64,000 nt of DNA from positions 186,001 to 250,000 of the forward strand of contig JBEWZL010000030.1 of the NCBI GenBank assembly GCA_045837725.1, in the 5' to 3' direction. The DNA is from Vermamoeba vermiformis (lineage: Eukaryota; Tubulinea; Echinamoebida). Position numbers and translations under genes: made by a program. Shown here piece after piece: positions 1 through 10,190 of the stretch. The notes under the pieces were generated by a model. That model worked only from the letters and a program-made list of their open reading frames with translations, ran no database searches and had not been told where the DNA came from. Numbering within the stretch: the stretch's first letter is position 1; every line of letters begins with the position of its first letter.

Positions 1-652
1 GCAGAACAAATAGAGCGTCATCACCTCGCAGAACACTTGCGCGACAACGTCACAGATCACATGTTGTTGCTCAAGAAGTCCATGGAGAAGCAGCTGATTG
101 ATTTGCGCGAGACCTTTGACACGCAACTCAAGCTGCGCGATGATAAAATTCGACACTTGGAGCGGGCCTTGCGTGCTCAAGGTAAGTCTTAATGACCCTA
201 ACAACCTCGGTGCTAATGCAATGGCAGACACAAAGGTCGTGTGGGAGATAGAAGACTGGCCCAATGCGCGACGCAAGAGCTATCTGCAAAGCAAGAAATT
301 CACAATGGCCGATTTGACATGGTTCTTGGGCTGTTATCCGAATGGCGATGATGAAGAGACGCGAGGATTTGTATCATTTTATCTGTTCCTGGACTTGCAA
401 TCAAGAACCTTACCGATCGGCAAACTTGTCAGCGTAGAATATCAGGTAACCTTCGTGAACCAGCGCAATGTGAAAGAATCTGTCAGAAAAGAGTTCTTCA
501 CAACATTTCCGATCAAAGGAGGACAAGGCTGGGGCGACAGGAAAATATTGAAGCAGAATCTAGTCACTCAGGAATCTGGATTGCTCAACGCGCAAAATTC
601 TCTCCGCATAGAAACTGATTTAACAATTTCTAAAGTGTTCTGGACCTTGTAA
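1..652 (+). CDS. MATH (TRAF-like) domain protein, 3' end only
   Basis: The frame is open from base 1, so the 5' part lies outside the window. Exons 1-181 and 228-652 are joined by a 46-bp intron (GTAAGT...GGCAG). The first exon encodes about 60 residues of charged, heptad-like helix, probably coiled coil. The second encodes a MATH domain: it opens with a conserved WEIEDWP segment, carries the FVSFYLFLDL strand and ends in a basic-aromatic strand near the stop. Coiled coil followed by a C-terminal MATH domain is the TRAF-like layout. RING and zinc-finger parts, if present, would be upstream and are not visible. Adaptor or ubiquitin-ligase function is therefore only inferred from the family. 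A possible AATAAA-type signal lies just after the stop (about 666). The next gene starts about 295 bp downstream. Confidence 0.75.
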
Positions 653-815
653 ATTGTATATTGTAAATAAAGTGTTCAGCCGTGACTGGATTTAGCAAAC
701 TTTCATCCGTAGATCCCAATTCATTTATGCAAGAAAATAGATTGTATGTTCTCAATACTGGCACAAGTAGTATCGTCGATCAAAGTAAAAGGCTGTACAG
801 AAATCGCGAAATGAA

Positions 816-844
816 CTGACCGATGGTCAGACCTTTTTTTTTCG
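816..844 (+). other. Hairpin followed by T9 tract upstream of RPL23
   Basis: Bases 816-830 form a perfect 6-bp stem with a 3-base loop (CTGACC-GAT-GGTCAG). They are followed by CC, nine T and CG (832-844), about 105 bp before the RPL23 start codon. The rest of the 653-947 spacer shows nothing recognisable. Hairpin plus T-run is what a Pol III transcript end would look like, but no snRNA or tRNA body is evident upstream. The same CC-T9-CG string stands about 90 bp before the TPX2-like gene, so a promoter T-tract is the other reading. Confidence 0.25.
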
Positions 845-947
845 GGCCAAATTTTTTCTACAGAACGTGTCCGAAGGATTTTTCAAAACCGACTTTTGGG
901 TCATCTTTATCGTGTCCCTCACGCAAGATCAACCATAAAAAAACAAA

Positions 948-1642
948 ATGAGCGGCTCAGGTAATTACCTATAATTGTTTACTAATTATTTATGCGTTAT
1001 TATTGATTGTGGACGATGGATTGAGGATTAAAAAATGATAACCAATTTGGAGGATTTAATAATAATTATTACCATCGCAGGACGTGGTAATACTTCTGGT
1101 TCTAAGTTCAAGATGACTTTGGGTCTCCCTGTTGGTGCTGTTATGAACTGCGCTGATAACACTGGTGCCAAGAACCTTTACGTCATCTCCGTCAAGGGCT
1201 ACAAGGGTAGATTGAACAAGCTCCCTGCCGCCGCTGTCGGTGATATGGTTATGGCTACCGTTAAGGATGGCAAGCCCGAGTTGCGAAAGAAAGGTAATTA
1301 TTATTATTATTGATTTTTTATTTTTTTAGATCGGTCATTCTAATGAACGTGTTTTTTAGTTTGGCCCGCTATTGTCATTCGTCAACGAAAGGCATGGAGA
1401 AGAAAGGACGGTGTTTACATTTACTTCGAAGGTAATAATTTATTTTCAGATCGTTTTTTTAAAAAACGTGGTGCGATTATTTTTTAAATAATTATCTAAC
1501 AATGCTATTGTAACTAGATAACGCTGGTGTTATTGTTAACCCCAAGGGTGAAATGAAGGGTTCAGCCATCACTGGTCCTGTCGGCAAAGAATCTGCTGAC
1601 TTGTGGCCCAAGATTGCCTCTGCTGCCGGAACCGTTTTGTAA
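948..1642 (+). CDS. RPL23: 60S ribosomal protein uL14 (RPL23)
   Basis: Four exons, 948-960, 1081-1293, 1360-1431 and 1518-1642, give a 140-residue protein, the normal length for eukaryotic uL14. The family core is clear: [20 protein letters not shown], the [13 protein letters not shown] loop, the internal [17 protein letters not shown] motif and a C-terminal GPVGKE...LWPKIAS helix. uL14 sits on the subunit interface of the large ribosomal subunit and contacts rRNA near the sarcin-ricin region. The first exon is only 13 bases (MSGS) and the first intron (120 bp) interrupts just after it, an arrangement often seen in ribosomal protein genes. The introns are AT-rich and the exons use a biased, highly-expressed codon set. 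The stop lies 73 bp from the stop of HAUS4, which converges on it. Confidence 0.96.
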
Positions 1643-1715
1643 AAAAATAATACCTCAATAATAAACGTTCCTTCTCAATAATTGGTTGATCCATTGCAGC
1701 AAATGCCGTACATTT

Positions 1716-2881
1716 TTATTGATCCCAAGTTGAATTGGGCGAGGCTATAATACCACTATTCGCACTAACCAACTCTTTCAAGGCCCACGACTTGTCGCGA
1801 ATTTGATTCTGCAGACTGGCGTATTGCGCGACGAGTCGGTCAAAGCCCAAACCTGCGGCACTGTACGCCTCCAACTGCCTCATGATCTGTCGCAGTTCAT
1901 GCGATGAAGTGTTGATGGCCTTTTCTAAGAGTGCTCTGATCTGCTTGAATCCAGCGACACTATGTGCGGTATAGGTGTTGGTGAGGATCTGCTGTTGAAT
2001 GACACTGTGACATGAAAAGTGTCAACAAAAACACTGGTCGAGAGCGTTAACTACTTACTTTAACTTCTTTAGAACTGTTTGAGCTCTGTATTGCAACCAC
2101 TTGATTGTAATTTGTTCTTTTTGCACTTGTTGCTCGAGTTTGAACTGTTCGAGCATCTGATCCACAATTTGTGAAGTACGCTTTAGCACTTTAATATATT
2201 CGATCGTCATACGATTGACTGTCGAATAGATGTTTTCTATTTGAGCATAATCCTGCTTCAGGTCGTGGCTTGTTTTGTCCACTTGATTGATGAGTTCTTT
2301 GAGCTGATCCGCGCCACGAACATTGCTGTTATTGGCATGCTGCGTAATCTCTTCGATCATTTGCTTCAACTGCGACTCAACCGCGTTTACGAGATAATCT
2401 GCACTGTCTCCGTCCTGATAAGGGAGGTGAGGCAATCATTCATTGAGTAAATACACGTACTAAGTTGGTGTGTGCAGCGAACAGATCTGCACTCGTGTCT
2501 GCGAGCAAACCTAGTCTTGAATACTGCTCCGCTTCTACAGCGTGAAAGCCGAAAGTAATTGTCTTTTGTTTCTCTGGTACTGAGCCATTTAATTCGCTGT
2601 TCAATCGCCAATCTAAAAGCAGATCTTCCGTGCACTGCAGCAACAGTTCACGCTCAAAATAATTTTTTTTGTTTCTTTCCAGATGAAGGGTCGACTAAAA
2701 TGCATATTGTTAATACAAACACGACAGTAAATAAGGAGCATACATTAAGTAACTCTTTTTTGATATCTTTGGAAGTTCCATCGCTATCAATAAGCGTGCT
2801 GATCTCGTTTAGCAAGTTGGTGAAGTTCGGATTATCTTTGATAAGTTTATCAGATACACTAATGGGGAACTTGGCTTGCAT
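1716..2881 (-). CDS. HAUS4: HAUS augmin-like complex subunit 4
   Basis: Minus-strand exons 2744-2881, 2461-2652, 2059-2414 and 1716-2004 join in frame to a 324-residue protein (human HAUS4 is about 363). The N-terminus has the conserved SDKLIKDNPNFTNLL motif. The middle is coiled coil. The C-terminus carries GLGFDRLVAQYASLQ followed by KSWALKEL, matching the FDRLVKEY...NKRWALQEF signature of animal HAUS4 as remembered. Augmin recruits gamma-tubulin ring complex to the sides of existing microtubules and amplifies spindle microtubules. The gene runs tail-to-tail with RPL23 and head-to-head with the kinase at 3073, with 191 bp between start codons. It is diverged in the middle third, but the two ends make the assignment firm. 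Confidence 0.88.
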
Positions 2882-3072
2882 TGTGGTGTTTGTGGTGTTC
2901 TTTTGATTTTAAAAATTTTTGCCTACAAAAAGGGCGCGAAGGTGTTTCGCTAAAATTTATGAAATTTAGCTTCGAACAAAATCTTCAAGGCAATTTCGAT
3001 AGGAGATTGTGATTATAGCTTTTTGTTCTTATTACAAGTACCACAGAGTACATTTAATCAATTACAAGCGAA

Positions 3073-4475
<1,403 letters not shown>

Positions 4476-4621
4476 TGCTGGCACGTGGCATGCATTTGCA
4501 GTGTACTCGACCGAACACGTGTAGAGCAGAGTCGAGCACTGTAACATTAACTAATACACTGTGTTTATATCGACGCTGTTTATTGTGCCTACTATTGTCG
4601 TTACTACATTACTATGTACAA

Positions 4622-5596
4622 TTACCGCACACGAGCACCGTTAGAGTTCATATTGGCGCGCAACAAGTACGCCACGTACAGCACGAGTGGCACCACCGCT
4701 TGCAACACGCGCCACTGCACGCTGTGCGGGAGTGCTGCGCCAATGCCACTCAGCAGCGCTTGACAGTACTGCAGCACCGCGAACTGACCCGTCAACAGGC
4801 GGAATAGCGTGCTCTGCGTCCAGGCACGTGTCGCGTGTTGCGCATCAGTGACGTCATCGACCAGGGCCAGTGGCACGGTGATGAAGGTGAGCAGTGCAAA
4901 CAGCGCGGCGAGGAGCCAGGCCACGGTGTTGGTGCTCTTGACTGGCGTGCTGAACAGCGTGGCAATCACGTGCCAGAGCGAGTGCTCGCGTGCCACTGGT
5001 GCGTGGTGCTCAATGACCGCGAGATACATGACGTGCATGAGATAGAGCGCGAGGTGTGCTGCGTCAGTGATCACGCCGTTGTCGAGCAGCACGGTGAGCA
5101 CTGTGACACCTGTCACACATGTCAACAGCACGCCCAGACACGTGGCCTCGCTGACGGTGAGGGACTGATTGAACAGCGACACTGCGAGGGCAATCACCAG
5201 CACGTAGCACAGCACCGAGGCTATTAATAGCACCAGGGCCAGGGACTGACGCGCGTGCTCGCGTATCTGTTGTGCCCAGTGCGCGGAGAGTTGCGTGACA
5301 GCAGCGAGCAGCACCACCGCCTGACCGAGCCACAGCACGGGTGTGAGGGCGTGGATCAGATCTGCCACCAAGTAGCACAACCAGTGCGGTGCGAGCAACA
5401 GGGCCGCGAGTGAGGTGAGCAGTGCAGTGAGGGGTGCAGTGAGTGCGTAGTGCAGTGCAAACAGGACGAGGGCGGGAGTGGCACCGAGACACCACGCAGT
5501 GAGCGGTGCTGGGCCCAAGAATAGCGCTGTCAGTGCGCCGAGTACGGACCAGAGGATCCACAGCACTGGGGTGAGTAGGGTTGTTGGGAAACACAT
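4622..5596 (-). CDS. Multi-pass membrane protein of unknown family
   Basis: An uninterrupted minus-strand frame gives 324 residues from the ATG at 5594-5596 (MCFPTTLL). The frame stays open upstream, but without another ATG. The product is strikingly hydrophobic, with roughly eight or nine leucine-, alanine- and valine-rich membrane segments separated by short loops, and a short basic C-terminal tail ending GARVR. There is no recognisable transporter, GPCR or enzyme motif. It shares a 284-bp divergent spacer with the Oxa1 gene and converges on the pseudokinase. The lack of introns is unusual here and could mean a retrocopy or a recent gene. Codon use looks like that of its neighbours. The function is not assigned. 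Confidence 0.7.
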   Translation of the reverse strand: MCFPTTLLTPVLWILWSVLGALTALFLGPAPLTAWCLGATPALVLFALHYALTAPLTALLTSLAALLLAPHWLCYLVADLIHALTPVLWLGQAVVLLAAVTQLSAHWAQQIREHARQSLALVLLIASVLCYVLVIALAVSLFNQSLTVSEATCLGVLLTCVTGVTVLTVLLDNGVITDAAHLALYLMHVMYLAVIEHHAPVAREHSLWHVIATLFSTPVKSTNTVAWLLAALFALLTFITVPLALVDDVTDAQHATRAWTQSTLFRLLTGQFAVLQYCQALLSGIGAALPHSVQWRVLQAVVPLVLYVAYLLRANMNSNGARVR

Positions 5597-5880
5597 CGCT
5601 GATGAGCTAGTAGGCACATTAATAATTATGTCATCGCAATGTATGGCGAAATTATATTGTAACTGAGAATGCGCATCCGCTCACCCTAAATCACGATCTG
5701 CTGAACATGTAGAATCAGAGCGAGGGTAACAGTACAATCAATGAGGTACGTACTGAATGTACTTATTGTTGTCGTGTTGTGCACTGTTCGAGAAATTGAA
5801 TAAAAATTGCGGATCGGATCTTGTCATTTTCATTCGCAGCGGAGTGCACAACACAACACTACTAGTTACAATTCATAGCA

Positions 5881-7075
5881 ATGTTTCGCAGCAATATTTG
5901 TGCGTTAATTGCGCGTACTGCTGCTCGTCCTGCACTGCGCACAACAAGCAGATCTCTCTTCAGCGCGAGTCAAACTCACAACAACAATGCTGCAATCAAT
6001 AGCAACAAGCACTTCAGTCATATGTTATATAAATCAGACACTAACAAGACACGTCTATTCAACGCCTCCATGTCACATCTGCCTCCACACAAAAAATTGC
6101 ATTATTTAGCCGCTACTAATGTTGCCACGACTGCCGCGACGCCAGTTGATGCTACCAACACTGCTGTTAATACTGCTGCATCGCTCAGCACTCCGCTCAC
6201 CGACACGACATTGCAAGCTGCAGATCAGATCGCCACTACAGTGACGCAACTAACGCCGTACACAATGGAGTACTTCAAGGCGTGCACCTTCTTCCACGTA
6301 TGTACTTGACTATACGAGTAGCGCAGGTCTATGGTGCTGACGAACTGCACAGAAACTCGAGATCCCCTTTGAGTTCATGGTGGATGCGAGTCACCAGTAC
6401 ATGGGCATGCCACTCTGGACCTCCATCGCCCTCACAGCCGTCACGGTACGACTGCTCACACTGCCACTCACGCTCGAGCAACAGCGTCTCATGCCCAAGA
6501 TGCTGCAGCTCACTGAACGCGTCAAGAAGGCGCAAGAAGAGGGCGCGACACCGCAAGCGATCATGGAGCTGCGCCAGCGCGAGGTGATGAAGCTCGGTGG
6601 TCCTAGTGTCATATTCAAGGGCACCCTCTTGCCTCTGCTGCAACTGCCCGTGTTCGTGCTGCTGTTCGGTGCGATGATGTACATGAGCGGTCACTGGGGC
6701 GCGGAGTGGTTGCGCGCTGACATGGTGACGGGGGGCACCTCGTGGTTCACGGACCTCACGCAACAGGACCCCTTCTATCGCCTGCCCGCACTCAACGCAG
6801 CACTCATGGGGGCCTACGTCTGGTTCTTGCCGGACAAGCAGAGCACCACGATGAAGACCATCTTCCTCGCCCTCACTGTGGTCTCCATGGTGTTTGCATC
6901 CACCCTGCCCATGGCACTGCACGTCTACTTTGCAGCCATCTCTGTCACTGGTCTGGGCATCAATTTGGCACTGCGCAACGAACGCATGCGCAAGATGTTG
7001 AATATTCCTCCACGCCCTGGTGCTGCAGCGACTGCACAGGCACCCAAGTTGTACGATCAAAAGCCTCAGAAATAA
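5881..7075 (+). CDS. OXA1: Oxa1/YidC/Alb3-family mitochondrial membrane insertase
   Basis: Two exons (5881-6297 and 6353-7075) with a 55-bp intron give 379 residues. The first about 80 residues are rich in Arg, Ser, Ala and Asn and lack acidic residues, typical of a mitochondrial presequence. The 60KD_IMP core starts at about residue 150 with MGMPLWTSIALTAVTVRLLTLP, followed by a basic cytosol/matrix helix pair (LMPKMLQLTERVKKAQEEG) and further membrane spans, including LLPLLQLPVFVLLFGAMM and LPMALHVYFAAISV. Oxa1 inserts mitochondrially encoded and conservatively sorted proteins into the inner membrane and binds the mitoribosome by its C-terminal tail. Here that tail is short (about 40 residues). 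The 254-codon antisense frame over this gene is a shadow. Confidence 0.92.
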
Positions 7076-8913
7076 ATACTGTTTGAGATTCAATACCGTG
7101 ACGGGGCAGGCCTACTACCGAAGATGCGCCACGGGGGAGTACCCCTCCCAGAGCAGATTGCATCGATTTCCAGATCTCCGCGATAGAAGACAAAGATCAC
7201 ATAAATTCTGCCATACTACATCGTAATCTATGTAGGGCGTCCTATCTTACAAGGCATAAGTGCCATTATGATGAGATTGAATGGTCCGATCTACGAGATT
7301 CGTTCCAAAGCAATTTCTTTTAAAATCACCTTCCAAACATATTGCCCTTAGTGTCGCCAGCATATCCCAACTAGAGATAGGTGATTTGGTGCTAGTCCGG
7401 CAAACCGGCAAAAGGTCGGCTTTGGAATCGGACGTCGGTTTTTCAGTCTGGCCCGATTTACATACACGGGTCCCACCGTGACATTGACCAAATTAGAGGA
7501 CATTATTTTCAACCGATGTGGGATTCAAATCCTGCTCCTAAATCCACACACCTTCACCCTAGTAATTATACCTCAATTTTGAAACCGTTACAGTTGGTTA
7601 CAGGCATGGCTCTGAACCCAGAGCTAGCCTTTTTGAGGAGAGAGGTCATCCAGCTGAAAATCAGTGGCTTGATTCAGTATGCCGTGTCAAAGCATTCCTT
7701 TTCATTTCCAGGGACAGAAAGCTTTTTGTTGCTTGCAATACCATGCTACGAAGTATCGGAAAAGGAGATGACTTACGATCTGTTTGATGATACCAGTTGA
7801 CTGTCATGCAATTCGTAGCTCTACATTTGGATTTCTTGTTTGAATCTGGATCTAGCAGAGTGCCTGGATAAGGACCCCTTGATAACATAATGTTGCCGTC
7901 CTTGTTCTACCTGCTCTTTTCCCCTACAATCCATTTAAAATACCTAGAACTATCAGTACATCCAAAGATATCGAAATGACGTGCGAATTTTCAGTATGAA
8001 CCCCTTGGTTGGGTACAGCACAACTGCATGTATTTTATGCAACCCTGAACTTTGGCTACGATACATTGTCACCTAACTTAAAATATGTTTGCATCATCCA
8101 TACTTTTTTATGTTGTAACTTTGTCCAGAGGCAAACCTTTTTAACATAAAGGGATATGCTTGATCGCATACATGGATATAGAATCGTTAAAATCTTCATA
8201 CTTTATGATGTTGTTGGCAGGCATGCGTCCGTGGCAAACATCATTTTTGCTGGATGGGATGTCTCCCACAATTTGTGGTGGACACCCAAAATTGGACATC
8301 ACGTGATGGTGCATGTCTGCTTCGAATAAGATGGTTGTTTATGAATTGAACAATGGATTGCCACCAAGGACAAAATTATAAAAAAATTGCAGGAAAACAG
8401 GTTCGGCTTAAATCTTCATAGAACTACTGGAGGCTCCTCCTGGGCAAGATGACCTCACTGGAGGACGTCCTGCCCAAATTAGCAGGGTGTCCGGTACCGG
8501 ACGGGGCGTCCGCTGTGATTGGTAATTGACAAAACAGACCGGGTTTTTTTGCTAAATATAGTTTATATATGATTTACTTATGGTTGTAAGTGAGTTGATT
8601 TAAAATATTGCATAGGAAGTATAAAAAGTACAACAAGTAGTAAAAGTTCTATGAAGAACAACAGAGCATTCCTGATCACTCATTTCAGTGGCTATTACCG
8701 CATTGGGAAGTTGTGTTGGTCCACTGGTCTCAGATTCGACTTCTGGAGTGAGTCTTCTCTTTTTTCTTGGTGGCTGTTGCCAAGTATCAGCATAGCAAAA
8801 ATCCGTGCTGAAGTTCTTCACGTGGATTTGCCACCCCCAAACTGCCATCCAGCCATTTGTCGTGCTGTACCCCATCAACTTTCAATTTGCACTTTGTTAT
8901 GAGAAACTTCTCA

Positions 8914-9385
8914 TGGAAGATGGCCAGTCCGGCTCGGCTCGGCTATCCGGAACGTTCTGGCTATCCGGAGGCAGGTGGTGGAAACTTGGGTTGGCAACCA
9001 CGCAGATGTCCCAGGTTCAAATCCCAGCGGCATACCTGATTTTTATTTATTTGTATGGCTTGGTACCTGCTCAAGGTGGACTGAAACTGTCAACTGCACT
9101 GAGGTCATGGGTTCAAATCCCGTGGGTAGCGTTAATTATTATCCACATAGTTGATTGATCTTTGTTGCTTTTTCAGCTAGTAGGTTCATAATTGAAGGAA
9201 CAATGGTTACTTAGTGCACTATGGTTATCCAACACAAAAAGAAGTTCTTTGCACACCCTCCATATACTTATCCGGAAGTTTTTACTTGTCCGGGACATGC
9301 AACTTGTCCGGGCTGGATAACTTAGCCGGGCTGGACATCTCACCCTGGCTGGCTATGTCATCCATGCTGGATTGGCCATCCTCCA
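8914..9385. repeat. Candidate 470-bp element bounded by imperfect inverted repeats
   Basis: Bases 8914-8933 and the reverse complement of 9366-9385 match at 17 of 20 positions. Both ends lead inward into CCGG-rich strings such as CTATCCGG and CTTGTCCGGG. The segment encloses the tandem tRNA-like units. It has the size and termini of a short non-autonomous element, but target-site duplications were not found by eye and there is no second copy in the window to define its ends. Confidence 0.35.
8958..9130 (+). repeat. Two tandem tRNA-like units (SINE-like)
   Basis: GGTTCAAATCC, a perfect Pol III B-box/T-arm string, occurs at 9014-9024 and again at 9110-9120. Each is preceded 54-56 bp upstream by a TGGC string in A-box position (8958, 9056), so the unit repeats with a period of about 97 bp. 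The second copy has a good T-stem (CATGGG/CCCGTG). The acceptor and anticodon stems do not close well in either, so these are not functional tRNA genes. Tandem tRNA-derived heads are typical of SINEs and of decayed tRNA duplicates. No poly-A or LINE-like tail is obvious. Confidence 0.45.
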
Positions 9386-10190
9386 TTCACAAGATATTAA
9401 ACTCTGACATATCCATTATGTTCAAACGATTCCGTATGTCATGCCAAGCCGTAGTTATCAAAATCTTTGTTACTTGAGCCATTTGGAGCTTGATTTCAAA
9501 AACTGAGGAACTTTCCTCAGCTCAATCCCTAGAGCTTGGCCAGCAAGGAAACCATCAAACTCATCCAAAATATAGGTATCCATGACAATTAGGTGCTATT
9601 AGACTTTTATTCCGAGAACCTAGATGCACTGACTGTTAAAAGTGTTGCATAGCCAGATTCATTGCATAAATTCCATTTAGTTGTTCTGCAGCAAACATGT
9701 GCTGAGGGAGGGGTGCATACATAATGCTCCTGCTTACAAATTGCTGAAAATTGGTTGCAAACGAAGAAAGAGCTGAAGCAGAACATTGCCCATCTCAGCC
9801 TCCAGCTGCACTTAGCCCAAAGCCACGATGCCAACAGTAGTACTTCTTGGGTGGGCTGGTGCAACGGCAATTGGTGGGTGTAAGTGGTCAATACATCAGC
9901 AGATGCATCATTAAAGGACAGACAAAAAAAGTTGGAGGCCTGCATTTTTTAAAGATCTTGCTTGGTGGATCAGTGAAACGGATGTGGGCCTAGGAGACTG
10001 AGTGCACAATTGTTTATAAGAAGAGAAGGAGAATGTCACTTTGGGCCAGCCAGTGGTGAGCAGACACACCCGCCCAGACACCGTCCAAACTAGAGAGGTC
10101 CTCTACAGATGGGCCCATGTCATTGGGATTTGCAGACTAAATACTGCCTGGCATAAGCAGTTCAAGCTTAGTTGGGAGTGTAAAAGCATT

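Larger units (their letters stand above)
7076..10190. other. Gene-free island with repeat-like and relic-like sequence
   Basis: About 3.1 kb separate the Oxa1 and RAD54B stops, more than ten times the usual spacer. No frame here has family motifs or plausible exon structure. Base composition and codon-like patterns differ from the flanking genes. Visible elements are three tRNA B-box-like strings (7521, 9014, 9110), a perfect 14-bp palindrome at 8489-8502, recurring TAT/TGTCCGG strings (8926-8978, 9268-9340), an imperfect inverted repeat (8914-8933 with 9366-9385), and two short stretches on the plus strand (about 9735-9880 and 10035-10203) that read like protein remnants. It is most simply a graveyard of mobile or duplicated DNA. 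No element family could be named. Confidence 0.6.

Noticed and set aside
6329-7093. 254-codon open frame antisense to the Oxa1 gene
   Set aside because: His/Gln/Arg-rich shadow of the G/C-ending codons of the insertase exon.
8600-8878. Minus-strand frame with PPRKKRRL as the tail of a transposase
   Set aside because: Only one basic stretch supports it. No catalytic acidic residues or terminal repeats could be tied to it.
9056-9130. A functional tRNA gene
   Set aside because: A- and B-box-like strings and a T-stem are present, but acceptor and anticodon stems do not pair, so at best it is tRNA-derived repeat.
7076-10190. LTR or other retroelement in the gene-free island
   Set aside because: No long direct repeats, polymerase, integrase or capsid-like motifs were seen.
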